DNA from: Corynebacterium sp.
GTDB taxonomy: Bacteria > Actinomycetota > Actinomycetes > Mycobacteriales > Mycobacteriaceae
Direction of reading: 5' to 3'
Assembly (NCBI RefSeq): GCF_012838985.1
Contig: NZ_DUOE01000178.1
Span: 1 to 38,708, forward strand
DNA length: 38,708 bases
Numbering within the stretch: the stretch's first letter is position 1; each line of letters starts with the position of its first letter. This document shows, piece after piece, positions 25,814 through 35,923 of the stretch. The position numbers and the translations under genes were made by a program. The notes beneath the pieces are model-generated. The model ran no database searches. It had not been told where the DNA came from and was given only the letters and a program-made list of their open reading frames with translations.

Positions 25814-26836
25814 GTGCGTTTCACCCGTATTGATCGGCCGGTTCCGGGTGCGGAACCGGCCGATGCCGTTGTCAACCTCGTCTTCCTCGCCAATCTCGCC
25901 GCCCAGGAGACCACCGGCGACACCGCCTCCTCCACCTCCGTCGAGCGGGTGCAGCACCGCCTGCGCGGTTCCGTGGAGTACGACACCCTCGCCTTCGCCC
26001 TGGAGGTGCCGGACGAGGATCCCGCCGGCTACCTCCTCGTCAGCACTCCCCTGCTGGAGGACCGCGACGTCGTCGAGGCCGAGGTCATCCTCGACGCGGG
26101 CCATCTCCCCCTCCCGGGTGCCGGTTTCGAGTCGGAGGGCCGCACGGTGCTGTCCACGCTGTTCGCGGAGGCCGAGGCCGTCACCGCCCGCCTGGGGCGC
26201 AGCGTCGTGCAGACCTGGCTGCTCCACCCCGCCGACGAGACCCCGGGCACCGGCGAGTGGGCCGACCTCCTCCGCGAACGCGGCTACTCCCTCGGCCTCA
26301 CGGAGATCCAGGGTGTCGTTGAAGTGGACGCGGGCACGCCCGACTGGCCCTCAGGGGTCACCGTGGAGGTGGTCCGCAACCTCCGCTTCCCGCCCCCGCT
26401 TATCGACGGCGTCCTCGCCCTCTACCACCGCGCCTCCGTCGACGTCCCCACCGGTGGGCTCGTCGCCGAGCCCGTCGACTGGACGCGGGAGCGGCTGGCG
26501 GCGGCCGCCCGCCGGGTGGTCACCACCGGACGGGAGATGGTCAGCGTCGTGCTCTCCGACGCCACCGGGGTCATCGGCATCAGTGAGATCACCCGCTTCC
26601 CCGGCTCCGAGCCGGGCATCGCGGAGCAGGGCATCACCGTCATCGACGTGCGGGCCCGCGGCAACGGCTACGGCCTGCGCATCAAGCAGGAGGCCCTGCG
26701 CGCGGCGGCGGAGCACCTCGGGGCGACGCGCGTCTACACGTCGAACGCCGCCGACAACACCTGGATGGTCGACATCAACCGTCGGCTCGGGTGGTGGGTC
26801 GTCAGCGGCGGATCCGGCTGGCAGAAGCGTCTCTAG
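25814..26836 (+). CDS. GNAT-family N-acetyltransferase (probably two GNAT domains)
   Basis: 340 aa. The C-terminal half has a clear acetyl-CoA binding motif, DVRARGNGYGLRIKQEALR (about residues 276-294), followed by the GNAT-typical SNAADNTWMVDINRRLGW. The N-terminal half looks like a second, degenerate GNAT domain. The substrate cannot be predicted. The start is GTG at 25814, 1 bp after the DUF349 stop, with GAGGAC inside the upstream gene; the long open frame upstream is antisense-free shadow of that gene. Its stop shares the four bases CTAG with the stop of the convergent membrane-protein gene. Confidence 0.85.
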   Translation: MRFTRIDRPVPGAEPADAVVNLVFLANLAAQETTGDTASSTSVERVQHRLRGSVEYDTLAFALEVPDEDPAGYLLVSTPLLEDRDVVEAEVILDAGHLPLPGAGFESEGRTVLSTLFAEAEAVTARLGRSVVQTWLLHPADETPGTGEWADLLRERGYSLGLTEIQGVVEVDAGTPDWPSGVTVEVVRNLRFPPPLIDGVLALYHRASVDVPTGGLVAEPVDWTRERLAAAARRVVTTGREMVSVVLSDATGVIGISEITRFPGSEPGIAEQGITVIDVRARGNGYGLRIKQEALRAAAEHLGATRVYTSNAADNTWMVDINRRLGWWVVSGGSGWQKRL

Positions 26837-27450
26837 TCCTTCTGGTGACGCTCGCTGGCGCGGGAACGGCGGTCGTCGATGAGCAGCGGGTTCTCCTCCG
26901 GGGAGATGTTGGCCTGCTGCTGCATGCGGCCGACCTCGTCGAGGTTGTCGGAGCTGGCGCGGTCGCGGGCCAGCTTCTCCTGTTCCGGGTTACGGCGGAA
27001 CATGGTCATCGCGTAGCCGAGGAAGGCGAGGACCAGTGCCAGCAGGGAGATCCAGAAGCCGAGGTTCATCTCGACGCCGTCGTCGGCGTTGGCGCGGGTC
27101 TGCCGCAGCCAGAGGGCGAAAAGCGAGTACGCGGTGCCGACGGTGGTGATCATCCACGCGGGGATGGCCACGAACAGGCGGCGGGTCAACAGCGTGAGTG
27201 TGGTCAGCACACCGACGCCGAGGAAGGCGAGGACGGCGTAGACGTACTCGGTGATCTTGATCCCGGCGTCGGCGGCCGGCTGCAGCTGGAACAGGACCTC
27301 GTAGCCCCGGACGGAGCCGGCCTGCGGCAGGACGAGCGACACCGCGTAGAGGACGACGGCCGCGACGAACAACCAGAGCCGACCTCCCAGATCCAGGCGG
27401 GAAGCCACGCGCTTCTCACGGGTGGCGAGCTCCTGTGGGACGTTACTCAC
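26833..27450 (-). CDS. Conserved tetra-spanning membrane protein (Rv2732c-like position)
   Basis: 205 aa. Four hydrophobic helices span about residues 24-45, 68-88, 92-115 and 128-150, with a charged C-terminal tail of about 50 residues ending DDRRSRASERHQKD. Function unknown. It lies just downstream of miaB, where mycobacteria have the conserved membrane protein Rv2732c. The start is GTG at 27450, with GAGGAGA about 10 bp upstream. The gap to miaB is 50 bp, so the pair is likely one operon. Confidence 0.8.
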   Translation of the reverse strand: MSNVPQELATREKRVASRLDLGGRLWLFVAAVVLYAVSLVLPQAGSVRGYEVLFQLQPAADAGIKITEYVYAVLAFLGVGVLTTLTLLTRRLFVAIPAWMITTVGTAYSLFALWLRQTRANADDGVEMNLGFWISLLALVLAFLGYAMTMFRRNPEQEKLARDRASSDNLDEVGRMQQQANISPEENPLLIDDRRSRASERHQKD

Positions 27451-27500
27451 GGTCGGTGTTCTCCTCTGGGGGTCGGTGGTGACTTTCTATGCAGCCTACG

Positions 27501-29015
27501 TCAGCAGCCGCAGGAATCCGCGGCGGCCGAGGGTGCCGAGGGCTCCGGGCGTCCGATGGACGGCAGCCCCAGGCCGACGCCGATGGGCTCGGTCGTGGGG
27601 ACCTGTCCGGCGGCGGACATGTCGCCGGCGCGGGTGCGGCGGTGGGTGAGCACGGTGGCGTCGGCAAGCAGATGGTGCGGTGCGGAGGCGGTGACCGTGG
27701 TGGTGACGATGTCACCGGGACGGATGTCGCCATCGAGGTTGCCCTGCGGGGCGAAGTGCACGAGGCGTCCGTCGCGGGCGCGGCCGGTCATGCGGCCGGT
27801 CTTCTTGCGGCCTTCGGCCTGGACGAGCAGCTCCACCTCGGTGCCGACGAGCTTCGCGTTCTCCTCACCGGAGATGCGCTCCTGGAGGGCGAGGAGACGC
27901 TCGAAGCGCTCCTGGACGACCTCCTTGGGGATCTGGTCCTCGTACTCGGCGGCCGGGGTGCCCGGGCGCGGGGAGTACTGGAAGGTGTACGCCGAGGTGA
28001 AGCGGGCCTTCTCCACGACGTCGAGGGTGCCCTGGAAGTCCTCCTCCGTCTCGCCGGGGAAGCCGACGATGATGTCGGTGGTGATGGAGGCGTGCGGGAT
28101 CTTCTCCCGGACCTCGTCGAGGATGCCGAGGAACTTCGCGGAACGGTAGGAGCGCCGCATCTCCTTGAGCACCTTGTCCGAGCCGGACTGCAGCGGCATG
28201 TGCAGCTGCGGGCACACGACCGGGGTCTCGGCCATGGCGTCGATGACGTCGGAGGTGAACTCGGCCGGGTGCGGGGAGGTGAAGCGCAGGCGCTCCAGGC
28301 CCTCGATCTCACCGCAGGCGCGCAGCAGCTTGGAGAAGGCGCTGCGGTCACGCTCCAGCTCCGGGTCGGCGAAGTTGACGCCGTAGGCGTTGACGTTCTG
28401 TCCCAGCAGGGTCACCTCGGTGACACCCTGGTCGACCAGGGCCTGTACCTCGGCGAGGATGTCGCCCGGGCGGCGGTCGATCTCCTTGCCGCGCAGCGCG
28501 GGGACGATGCAGAAGGTGCACGTGTTGTTGCAGCCGACCGACACGGACACCCAGCCCGCGTAGGCGGACTCGCGCTTGGCGGGCAGGACGGAGGGGAACG
28601 CCTCGAGGGCGTCGACGATCTCGACCTGCGCCTCCTCGTTGTGCCGGGCGCGTTCCAGCAGGGTCGGCAGGGAGCCGATGTTGTGGGTGCCGAACACCAC
28701 GTCGACCCACGGGGCCTTCTGCACCACGGTGTCACGGTCCTTCTGCGCCAGACAGCCGCCGACGGCAATCTGCAGGCCCGGCTGCTCACGCTTGGTGGCG
28801 CGGAGCTGGCCGAGGGTGCCGTAGAGGCGTTCGTCGGCGTTCTCGCGGACGGCGCAGGTGTTGAACACGATGAGGTCGGGGTCATTTTCGCCGGCGGCGG
28901 TGTAGCCGGCCTCCTCGAGCAGACCCGAGAGACGCTCGGAGTCGTGCACGTTCATCTGGCACCCGAAGGTGCGCACTTCGTAGGTGCGGGGGGTGTCGGT
29001 CTCAAGCTGTGCCAC
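27501..29015 (-). CDS. miaB: tRNA-2-methylthio-N6-dimethylallyladenosine synthase MiaB
   Basis: 504 aa. A radical SAM methylthiotransferase that adds a methylthio group to i6A37 made by MiaA. The N-terminal UPF0004 domain holds the second cluster ligands C19, C54 and C88; the radical SAM motif is C162-x3-C166-x2-C169 (GCNNTCTFC); a TRAM domain follows at about 390-460. The tail after the TRAM domain is Ser/Pro/Ala-rich and ends in CGC. The start is GTG at 29015. No ribosome site is seen, but TACAAT (29029-29024) ends 8 nt upstream, so the mRNA is likely leaderless. It is divergent from gluA. Confidence 0.95.
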   Translation of the reverse strand: MAQLETDTPRTYEVRTFGCQMNVHDSERLSGLLEEAGYTAAGENDPDLIVFNTCAVRENADERLYGTLGQLRATKREQPGLQIAVGGCLAQKDRDTVVQKAPWVDVVFGTHNIGSLPTLLERARHNEEAQVEIVDALEAFPSVLPAKRESAYAGWVSVSVGCNNTCTFCIVPALRGKEIDRRPGDILAEVQALVDQGVTEVTLLGQNVNAYGVNFADPELERDRSAFSKLLRACGEIEGLERLRFTSPHPAEFTSDVIDAMAETPVVCPQLHMPLQSGSDKVLKEMRRSYRSAKFLGILDEVREKIPHASITTDIIVGFPGETEEDFQGTLDVVEKARFTSAYTFQYSPRPGTPAAEYEDQIPKEVVQERFERLLALQERISGEENAKLVGTEVELLVQAEGRKKTGRMTGRARDGRLVHFAPQGNLDGDIRPGDIVTTTVTASAPHHLLADATVLTHRRTRAGDMSAAGQVPTTEPIGVGLGLPSIGRPEPSAPSAAADSCGC

Positions 29016-29158
29016 GGTAGGCCATTGTAACGACCGTGCTGGTGGCGACCTAAACGGTGACGGCCGTGACCGGCCGGAAGTTAGCAGACTTCGCGATGTT
29101 GCAGAAAAGTTAACTCAAAGTCGTATGACCAAGGCCCGCTTATGTCTAAGATCAGACT

Positions 29159-29941
29159 ATGACCCAGACCACACCTGCTTCGGATCGTGTTCCACCGGAC
29201 ACGGGATCACCCATGATCCGGATGACGGACGTGCAGAAGTACTTCGATGACTTCCAGGCGCTCAAGGACATCAATCTCGAGGTCCCCAAGGGCCAGGTCG
29301 TCGTCGTCCTCGGGCCCTCCGGCTCCGGTAAGTCCACCCTGTGCCGCACGATCAACCGCCTCGAGACCATCGAGTCCGGCACCATCGAGATCGACGGTGT
29401 CCTCCTCCCCGAGGAGGGCCGCGACCTGGCCCGGCTGCGCGCCGACGTCGGCATGGTCTTCCAGTCCTTCAACCTCTTCCCGCACCTGACGATCAAGGAC
29501 AACGTCACCCTCGGCCCGATGAAGGTCCGGAAGATGAAGAAGGCGGACGCCGAGAAACGCGCCATGACCCTGCTGGAACGCGTCGGCATCGCCAACCAGG
29601 CCAGCAAGTACCCGGCGCAGCTGTCCGGTGGACAGCAGCAGCGCGTCGCCATCGCACGTGCGTTGGCGATGAACCCGAAGATCATGCTTTTCGACGAACC
29701 GACCTCCGCCCTCGACCCCGAGATGGTCAATGAGGTCCTCGACGTCATGGCCAGCCTGGTCAAGGAAGGCATGACCATGGTGGTGGTCACCCATGAGATG
29801 GGGTTCGCGCGCCGCGCCGCGGACCGGGTCCTGTTCATGGCCGACGGAGCGATCGTCGAGGACGACACTCCCGAGGAGTTCTTCACCAACCCGAAGACGG
29901 ACCGTGCCAAGGACTTCCTCGGCAAGATCCTCTCCCACTGA
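29159..29941 (+). CDS. gluA: Glutamate ABC transporter ATP-binding protein GluA
   Basis: 260 aa. The ATPase of the glutamate importer GluABCD. Walker [10 protein letters not shown] is at about residues 52-60, the signature is LSGGQQQR, and Walker B is [12 protein letters not shown]. The ATG at 29159 is chosen because a -10 hexamer TAAGAT (29147-29152) ends 6 nt before it, which makes a leaderless mRNA. The ATG at 29213 would give the 242-aa form known from C. glutamicum but has a weak ribosome site. No clear AmtR box was found in the 143-bp gap to miaB; a GTGACGGCCGTGAC motif lies there at 29057-29070. Confidence 0.92.
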   Translation: MTQTTPASDRVPPDTGSPMIRMTDVQKYFDDFQALKDINLEVPKGQVVVVLGPSGSGKSTLCRTINRLETIESGTIEIDGVLLPEEGRDLARLRADVGMVFQSFNLFPHLTIKDNVTLGPMKVRKMKKADAEKRAMTLLERVGIANQASKYPAQLSGGQQQRVAIARALAMNPKIMLFDEPTSALDPEMVNEVLDVMASLVKEGMTMVVVTHEMGFARRAADRVLFMADGAIVEDDTPEEFFTNPKTDRAKDFLGKILSH

Positions 29942-29978
29942 TTTCCCCCTCCACTTACACCACAAAGGAAAAAGACCC

Positions 29979-30854
29979 ATGAAGCGCAACATCCTCCGCC
30001 TCTCCGCCCTCACCTCCTCCGTCGTCCTCGCCGGCGTCACCCTCGCCGCCTGCGGCGACTCCTCCGGCAGCGGTGACGGCATGCTCGCCGCCATCGAGTC
30101 CGGCAACGTGACCATCGGCACCAAGTACGACCAGCCGGGCCTCGGCCTGCGCAACCCGGACGGTTCCATGGCCGGCCTCGACGTCGACATCGCGGAGTAC
30201 ATCGTCAACCACATCGCCGAGGACAAGGGCTGGGACGCCCCGACCGTCACCTGGCGTGAGACCCCTTCCGCCCAGCGTGAGACCCTCATCCAGAACGGCG
30301 AGGTCGATCTCATCGCCGCGACGTACTCCATCAACAAGGGCCGCTCCGAGTCCGTCAACTTCGGTGGCCCCTACCTCATCACCCACCAGGCGCTCCTGGT
30401 CCGTGAGGACGAGACCGAGATCTCCGACCTCGAGTCCCTCGACGGCAAGATCCTCTGCTCCGTCACCGGCTCCACCCCGGCCCAGAAGGTCAAGGACGCT
30501 CTCCCGGGTGTCCAGCTGCAGGAGTACGACACCTACTCCTCCTGCGTCGAGGCACTGCGCCAGGGCAACATCGACGCGATGACCACCGACGCGACCATCC
30601 TGCTCGGCTACTCCGCGCAGGCCCCGGGCCAGTTCAAGGTCATCGAGATGGAGAAGGACGGCGCGCCGTTCACCAACGAGTACTACGGTGTCGGCCTGGC
30701 CAAGGACGACGCCGAGGGCACCGACGCCATCAACGCCGCCCTGACCAAGCTGCACGAGTCCGGCGAGTTCGACAACCTGCTGCAGAAGAACCTCGGTGGT
30801 GACGAGGCCGTCTCCCCGGGCACCCCGGGCGACCTGTCCTTCCTCGACAACTAG
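29979..30854 (+). CDS. gluB: Glutamate-binding lipoprotein GluB
   Basis: 291 aa. The extracytoplasmic solute-binding subunit. The signal peptide ends in the lipobox LAAC with the lipid-modified Cys at residue 25, followed by a Ser/Gly/Asp spacer. The body is a type 2 periplasmic-binding fold (SBP_bac_3), with the ligand-site-like GLDVDIAEYIV and YGVGLAK patterns. The ATG at 29979 has AAAGGAA upstream. It lies 37 bp after gluA in the gluABCD operon. Confidence 0.93.
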   Translation: MKRNILRLSALTSSVVLAGVTLAACGDSSGSGDGMLAAIESGNVTIGTKYDQPGLGLRNPDGSMAGLDVDIAEYIVNHIAEDKGWDAPTVTWRETPSAQRETLIQNGEVDLIAATYSINKGRSESVNFGGPYLITHQALLVREDETEISDLESLDGKILCSVTGSTPAQKVKDALPGVQLQEYDTYSSCVEALRQGNIDAMTTDATILLGYSAQAPGQFKVIEMEKDGAPFTNEYYGVGLAKDDAEGTDAINAALTKLHESGEFDNLLQKNLGGDEAVSPGTPGDLSFLDN

Positions 30855-30878
30855 CAGCCCGCCGACAAGGAGCCCCTC

Positions 30879-31565
30879 ATGACAACGCTATGGGCCGAGC
30901 TCGGTCCCCGGTTGTGGCCGGCTTTCTGGCTGACCATCCAGCTGACGGTCTACTCCGCCATCGGGTCGATGATCCTCGGTACCATTCTCACCGCCATGAG
31001 GGTCTCCCCCGTGAAGATCCTGCGCGGGTTGGCCACGTTCTACATCAACACGGTCCGTAACACCCCGCTCACGCTGATCATCATCTTCTGTTCCTTCGGC
31101 CTGTACCAGAACCTCGGTCTGGTCATGGCCGACCGGTCCTCCCCCACCTTCCTGGTGGACAACAACTTCCGGCTCGCGGTCCTCGGCTTCGTGCTCTACA
31201 CCTCGGCGTTCGTCGCCGAGTCGCTGCGGTCCGGCATCAACACCGTCCACTTCGGGCAGGCGGAGGCCGCCCGTTCCCTGGGTCTGTCCTTCAGCCAGAT
31301 CTTCGGCAACATCGTCTTCCCGCAGGCCGTCCGCGCGGCGATCATCCCCCTGGGCAACACGCTCATCGCGCTGACGAAAAACACCACCATCGCCTCGGCG
31401 ATCGGTGTGGCGGAGGCCTCGCTGCTGATGAAGGCCACCATCGAGAACCACGCCAACATGCTCTTCGTGGTGTTCGGCATCTTCGCGCTGGGCTTCATCA
31501 TCCTGACCCTGCCCACGGGCCTGGCCCTCGGCCGTCTCTCCGACCGGATGGCGGTGAGGAAATAA
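30879..31565 (+). CDS. gluC: Glutamate ABC transporter permease GluC
   Basis: 228 aa, five or so membrane helices. The EAA loop that contacts GluA is visible as [19 protein letters not shown]. The ATG at 30879 has AAGGAG upstream. The stop overlaps the gluD start by one base (TAATG), so both permease subunits should be made in equal amounts. Confidence 0.93.
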   Translation: MTTLWAELGPRLWPAFWLTIQLTVYSAIGSMILGTILTAMRVSPVKILRGLATFYINTVRNTPLTLIIIFCSFGLYQNLGLVMADRSSPTFLVDNNFRLAVLGFVLYTSAFVAESLRSGINTVHFGQAEAARSLGLSFSQIFGNIVFPQAVRAAIIPLGNTLIALTKNTTIASAIGVAEASLLMKATIENHANMLFVVFGIFALGFIILTLPTGLALGRLSDRMAVRK

Positions 31566-32503
31566 TGTCCGTACGCGCCACAGTGCTCTACGACGCCCCC
31601 GGTCCCCGCGGTCGTCGCAACAACATCATCTTCACCATTCTCACCGCGGTGTTCACGGTCCTGGTGGCCGGCTGGATCATCTGGACCCTCAACGAGAACG
31701 GCCAGCTCACCGCCGCCAAGTGGACCCCGTTCCTGGATTCCCTCACCTGGCGGACCTACATCCTGCCGGGCCTGTGGGGCACCCTGAAGTCCGCGTTCGT
31801 CTCCATCATCCTGGCCATGGTCCTCGGTGTGCTCCTCGGCCTGGGACGCCTCTCGGAGATGGCGTGGCTGCGCTGGATCTGCGCGGTGATCGTCGAGTTC
31901 TTCCGCGCCATCCCGGTGCTGCTGCTCATGATCTTCGCGTACCAGATGTTCGCCATCTACCGCATGGTCCCGCCCCGGGAACTGGCCTTCGCGGCGGTCG
32001 TCTTCGGACTGACGATGTACAACGGCTCCGTCATCGCCGAGATCCTCCGCTCCGGCATCAAGTCCCTGCCCAAGGGGCAGACCGAGGCCGCCCGCGCCCT
32101 GGGCATGTCCCATGCGCAGACGATGCGTACGATCCTCCTGCCGCAGGCGATCGCCGCGATGCTGCCGGCGCTCATCGCGCAGATGGTCATCGCGCTGAAG
32201 GACTCCGCGCTCGGCTACCAGATCGGTTACGTCGAGGTCGTCCGCTCCGGTATCCAGACCGCGTCCGTGAACCAGAACTTCCTGGCCTCGCTGACGGTCG
32301 TGGCGATCATCATGATCCTCATCAACTGGGCGCTCACCTCGCTGGCCCAGCGCATCGAGCGACAGCTGCGCGCCGGCCGTGCCCGCCGCAACATCGTGGC
32401 CAAGGTCCCCGAGATGCCCGACCAGGGCCTCGACACCAAGGACAACGTCAACGTCGACTGGCACGACCCCGACTACGTCGAGATCAGGAACCCGGGTCAG
32501 TAG
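31565..32503 (+). CDS. gluD: Glutamate ABC transporter permease GluD
   Basis: 312 aa. The second permease, with the EAA loop [19 protein letters not shown]. It is about 40 residues longer than C. glutamicum GluD (273 aa, from memory); the extra length is a hydrophilic N-terminus before the first helix and a charged C-terminal tail (from about residue 265). A strong hairpin follows 8 bp after the stop. The next gene is a protease, not recX, on this side. Confidence 0.93.
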   Translation: MSVRATVLYDAPGPRGRRNNIIFTILTAVFTVLVAGWIIWTLNENGQLTAAKWTPFLDSLTWRTYILPGLWGTLKSAFVSIILAMVLGVLLGLGRLSEMAWLRWICAVIVEFFRAIPVLLLMIFAYQMFAIYRMVPPRELAFAAVVFGLTMYNGSVIAEILRSGIKSLPKGQTEAARALGMSHAQTMRTILLPQAIAAMLPALIAQMVIALKDSALGYQIGYVEVVRSGIQTASVNQNFLASLTVVAIIMILINWALTSLAQRIERQLRAGRARRNIVAKVPEMPDQGLDTKDNVNVDWHDPDYVEIRNPGQ

Positions 32504-32510
32504 AACTTGT

Positions 32511-32549
32511 CGACGCCGCCCTCAACCCCCGTGGTCGAGGGCGGCGTCG
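32511..32549. terminator. Terminator after gluABCD
   Basis: A perfect 13-bp stem: CGACGCCGCCCTC (32511-32523) pairs with GAGGGCGGCGTCG (32537-32549) over a 13-nt loop. It begins 8 bp after the gluD stop and ends 34 bp before the next -10 element. There is no T-run. Confidence 0.85.
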
Positions 32550-32595
32550 CCCTGTCCGCCCTCACCCCGCACCTCGATACCATAAGGTACTTTGC

Positions 32596-33699
32596 ATGTG
32601 GAAACCACGGGCGGCGCTCGCCGCATTCCTGACCACGCTCCTCGTGGGGTGCACTCCCGGCCTGGGCGGCCCCGACGTGAGCGACGAACAGATGCACTCC
32701 GACCTGGCCGAGGCCTGCCGCTTCGAGTTCCAGCTCCTGGCGCAGTCGGAGGATTACCTCAACCTCAAGTCCAGCCCGCACGTGGTGGAGTCCTTCGAGC
32801 GGACCTCCGACGCCGAGGGCCTCGTCCGGGTCCGCACCGACGTGTCGAACGGCGACCACCAGGAATTCCCCGCCCTGTACACCTGCTCGGGCATGAACCG
32901 GAGCGAGGGGGCGTGGATGTCCGCGCCGCACCTGTACGACACCACCATCACCGAGATCGACTGGCAGGAACCCGCCCCGCCGTGGCCCCCGACGCGTCCG
33001 TTCCCGCACCGCATGCCACAGGCCCCGCCCGGCTACCTCACGCAGGCCTCAGCCGACGGGGTGTTCGACGATGCAGAGCCCTGGGAATGGCTGCGGTACC
33101 CCAACCGGGTCATGCCGGGAGCCAGCTTCCACTCCGAGAGCACCCAGGCCCAGTCCGGGTACTGCACCTTCGGATTCTTCGTCGGACACGAGGGGCGGGA
33201 ACAGGTTCTCACCGCGGGCCACTGCGGGCACGTCGGATCGGTCATCAGCGCCAACCCGTTCGAGGAGATCGGCAGCGTCGAGGTGGGAACCCTCGTGCGC
33301 CAGGCCTACGATCACCACACCGACAACGTCGACATCGCCGTCATCGACATCGAGGATGACCGGCTCATCGACTCCCATGAGCTCCCCTTCGCGGAACCGC
33401 TCCTCGGGGTCAAGGACGCGGTATGGGTCGGGGAACACCGGCCGCGGCTGTGTCGCCTCGGCCGGACGTCGGGTGTCTCCTGCGGAGAATACCTCGGCAT
33501 GACGCCGGGCGGACAGATCCTCGCACACCTGGAAGCCGAGGGCGGGGACTCCGGAGGCCCCGTCGTCGCCGTGACCGACGAAGGCCTGTGGGCCGTGGGG
33601 TTGACTGCCGCGGAACACAATCACCGTCGCGAGACCACGGTCACCCCCATCGCCGAGTGGATGGAGGAGTGGGACCTGACGCTTCTGGGCACCCGCTGA
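32596..33699 (+). CDS. Trypsin-like serine protease lipoprotein
   Basis: 367 aa. The signal peptide ends in LLVGC with the likely lipid-modified Cys at residue 19, so the protein is anchored outside the cell. Residues 25-125 form a domain that I do not recognise, with C41 and C97. From about residue 185 a chymotrypsin fold carries a complete triad: H209 (TAGHC), D247 (NVDIAVI) and S319 (GGDSGGP). C190/C210 and C286/C296 could be disulfides. The ATG at 32596 follows TAAGGT (32583-32588) by 7 nt, giving a leaderless mRNA. The gene sits alone between the gluD terminator and recX. Its substrate is unknown. Confidence 0.85.
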   Translation: MWKPRAALAAFLTTLLVGCTPGLGGPDVSDEQMHSDLAEACRFEFQLLAQSEDYLNLKSSPHVVESFERTSDAEGLVRVRTDVSNGDHQEFPALYTCSGMNRSEGAWMSAPHLYDTTITEIDWQEPAPPWPPTRPFPHRMPQAPPGYLTQASADGVFDDAEPWEWLRYPNRVMPGASFHSESTQAQSGYCTFGFFVGHEGREQVLTAGHCGHVGSVISANPFEEIGSVEVGTLVRQAYDHHTDNVDIAVIDIEDDRLIDSHELPFAEPLLGVKDAVWVGEHRPRLCRLGRTSGVSCGEYLGMTPGGQILAHLEAEGGDSGGPVVAVTDEGLWAVGLTAAEHNHRRETTVTPIAEWMEEWDLTLLGTR

Positions 33700-33708
33700 C
33701 GGAGCTTG

Positions 33709-34287
33709 TCAGACCAGTTCCTCCACCCGCGCGGCCAACGCCTCCCTGGCGATGCGCAGGCTCATCCCCTGGTTGAATCCCCGCCGGGCGAGCACGCCGA
33801 CGATACGGCGCAGCATCTTGTCCGACTCGGCGCGGTCCGCCGGGGCGGTGCGCACGGAGCGGGCCTTCTTCTCGGCGAGGCTGCGTGCCATCTGTTCCTC
33901 GTCCGCGGGGTCGATCTGCTCCAGGGCCTCGGCGCGCACCCCTGCCGCGACGCCCTTGTCGCGGAGCTCACGGTCGAGCACCCGGGCGGACTTGCCACGG
34001 CGGGCGTGACGCTGCCGTACCCACTCGTGGGCGAAGACCGCGTCGTTGAGCAGGCCGACACCGGCCAGGTCATCGAGGACGTCGTCGATGACCACCGGAT
34101 CGAACTCCAGATCCACCAGGCGGCCGCGCAGTTCGTGGCGGGACCGCGCGCGGGCGTCGAGAAGCAGCAGTGCCCGGCGGCGGACCGCGGCCTTCGCCTC
34201 CTCGGCCTCATGGTCGAAGAGGCTGCCGGGCGTGTACTCCGCCATCGCCGCGCGCAGCTGCGCGATCTTCTGCTCCTGGCTGGTCAC
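33709..34287 (-). CDS. recX: RecA regulator RecX
   Basis: 192 aa. RecX inhibits RecA filament growth. It is helical with three RecX-type repeats, including [37 protein letters not shown] and [13 protein letters not shown]. The start is GTG at 34287, with AGGGGAG in the recA-recX gap; the open frame upstream lies inside recA. Only 10 bp separate it from the recA stop, so recA and recX are co-transcribed, the usual actinobacterial order. It converges on the protease gene with 9 bp between. Confidence 0.92.
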   Translation of the reverse strand: MTSQEQKIAQLRAAMAEYTPGSLFDHEAEEAKAAVRRRALLLLDARARSRHELRGRLVDLEFDPVVIDDVLDDLAGVGLLNDAVFAHEWVRQRHARRGKSARVLDRELRDKGVAAGVRAEALEQIDPADEEQMARSLAEKKARSVRTAPADRAESDKMLRRIVGVLARRGFNQGMSLRIAREALAARVEELV

Positions 34288-34297
34288 CGGCGCTCCC

Positions 34298-35428
34298 CTA
34301 CTTGGCGGCTGCGGCTGCGCTGCCGGCCTCCGCCTCGTCGTCGAAGTCGACGTTCGGGACCATGTCCACCGGGTCGTCGCTGAGGCTGTCCTCGTCCGTG
34401 GCGGCGTCCGGGCCGATGCCGAGCTTGGCGAAGATCTTGCGCTCGATCTCATCGGCCAGCTCGGGGGTCTCCTTGAGCAGCAGGCGGGCCTTCTCCTTGC
34501 CCTGGCCGAGCTGGTCACCCTCGTAGGTGTACCAGGAGCCGGACTTCTTCACGATGCCGTTCTCCACGCCCATGTCGATGAGCGAGGACTCGCGGGAGAT
34601 GCCCTCGCCGTAGATGATGTCGAACTCGGCGATCTTGAACGGCGGGGAGACCTTGTTCTTGACCACCTTGACGCGGGTCCGGTTGCCGATCGCGTCCTGG
34701 CCGTCCTTGAGGGTCTGGATACGACGGACGTCGAGGCGCACGGAGGCGTAGAACTTCAGGGCCTTACCGCCGGTGGTGGTCTCGGGGGAACCGAACATGA
34801 CGCCGATCTTCTCACGCAGCTGGTTGATGAAGATCGCGGTGGTGCCGGAGGTGTGCAGCGCACCGGTCATCTTGCGCAGCGCCTGGCTCATGAGGCGGGC
34901 CTGGAGACCGACGTGGGAGTCACCCATCTCGCCCTCGATCTCGGCCTTCGGGGTGAGTGCGGCGACGGAGTCGATGACGATGATGTCGATGGCGCCGGAA
35001 CGCACGAGCATGTCGGCGATCTCAAGGGCCTGCTCACCGGTGTCCGGCTGGGACACGAGCAGGGCGTCGGTGTCCACGCCGAGCTTCTTGGCGTAGTCGG
35101 GGTCGAGCGCGTGCTCGGCGTCGATGAAAGCGGCGATGCCGCCGGCCTTCTGGGCCTGGGCGATCGCGTGGAGGGCCACGGTGGTCTTACCGGAGGACTC
35201 CGGACCGTAGACCTCGATGATGCGGCCACGCGGGTAGCCGCCGATGCCGAGCGCCACGTCGATGGCGGTGTTACCGGAGGAGATGACCTGGATCGGCGGG
35301 CGGTTGTCGTCACCCAGACGCATGACCGCGCCCTTGCCGAAGTCCTTCTCGATCATCGCCAGGGCTGCATCGAGAGCCTTCTGGCGGTCATCGCCCTTCT
35401 GGGCGGTGGCCTTCTTCTTGGATGCCAT
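34298..35428 (-). CDS. recA: Recombinase RecA
   Basis: 376 aa, full length and without an intein. RecA drives homologous recombination and triggers LexA self-cleavage. Walker A GPESSGKT is at residues 75-82; Walker B is [10 protein letters not shown]; the DNA-binding loops and the acidic C-terminus (ending in an Ala-rich run) are present. The ATG at 35428 has AAGGAA upstream. The frame is open for 28 further codons to 35512, but no RecA has such an extension. The mRNA starts about 195 nt upstream if the promoter at 35629-35657 is right. Confidence 0.98.
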   Translation of the reverse strand: MASKKKATAQKGDDRQKALDAALAMIEKDFGKGAVMRLGDDNRPPIQVISSGNTAIDVALGIGGYPRGRIIEVYGPESSGKTTVALHAIAQAQKAGGIAAFIDAEHALDPDYAKKLGVDTDALLVSQPDTGEQALEIADMLVRSGAIDIIVIDSVAALTPKAEIEGEMGDSHVGLQARLMSQALRKMTGALHTSGTTAIFINQLREKIGVMFGSPETTTGGKALKFYASVRLDVRRIQTLKDGQDAIGNRTRVKVVKNKVSPPFKIAEFDIIYGEGISRESSLIDMGVENGIVKKSGSWYTYEGDQLGQGKEKARLLLKETPELADEIERKIFAKLGIGPDAATDEDSLSDDPVDMVPNVDFDDEAEAGSAAAAAK

Positions 35429-35628
35429 GGTGACGGTTCCTTCTGTTGGGTGGTCGATGGTGCCGGAGATACCGGTGTCGTCGGTTGCTGGGTCGGGTGT
35501 GCAGATGTCCACACCCCCTTAGACCCCGGTCGTCCCCGAAAGGATCCCGGATCCGACAGGTCGGTCACGAGTGCTCGATCCGGGCCCCACCGTATCCACA
35601 GGGCGGGACATGAGGATCATCGACCTCG

Positions 35629-35657
35629 AACATACACGCACACCCGTTCGAACACAA
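35629..35657 (-). promoter_or_regulatory. recA promoter with LexA box between -35 and -10
   Basis: On the minus strand, TTGTGT (35657-35652) and TATGTT (35634-35629) are 17 bp apart. The spacer contains TCGAACGGGTGTGCGT (35651-35636), which matches 10 of 12 defined positions of the SOS box TCGAAC-N4-GTTCGA. A second TCGAAC/GTTCGA half overlaps the -10 (35626-35631). LexA bound here would block the polymerase directly. The 231-bp gap to recA otherwise holds a GC-rich leader with possible hairpins and no gene. Confidence 0.75.
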
Positions 35658-35659
35658 CG

Positions 35660-35875
35660 TCAGCGGCCCGGACGTTCCCGGCCCAGACGCCGCTCCTCCG
35701 GGACGTCGAAGTCACGGCAGATCTCCTCCCACACACTCCGCAGGTCAGCCCCCTCCTCGACGAGGTCCCCGACCACCCCGCCGAGCCCCGCGAGGTAGTG
35801 GCTGTGGACGATGTGCCGGGCCTTGGCCCGTCCGAACTCGTCCGCGAGCAGTTCATGGAATTCCGCCAGTCGCAT
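35660..35875 (-). CDS. DUF3046 protein upstream of recA
   Basis: 71 aa, a conserved actinobacterial protein of unknown function (Rv2738c in M. tuberculosis lies at the same place). Acidic and helical, with the family segments MRLAEFHELLADEFG and HSHYLAGLGG. The ATG at 35875 follows TACGAT (35887-35882, minus strand) by 6 nt, so it is probably leaderless. Its stop lies 2 bp from the recA -35 element. Confidence 0.9.
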   Translation of the reverse strand: MRLAEFHELLADEFGRAKARHIVHSHYLAGLGGVVGDLVEEGADLRSVWEEICRDFDVPEERRLGRERPGR

Positions 35876-35923
35876 GCCACGATCGTACCGACACACCATC
35901 CACAGGCCGCCCCGACACCGTGC

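Noticed and set aside
29016..29158. AmtR (nitrogen) site upstream of gluA
   Set aside because: I looked for the TTTCTAT-N6-ATAGA pattern known for AmtR targets and saw no convincing match on either strand.
35429..35512. In-frame 28-residue N-terminal extension of RecA
   Set aside because: RecA proteins begin at or near the chosen ATG, which has a good ribosome site; the extension has no family counterpart.
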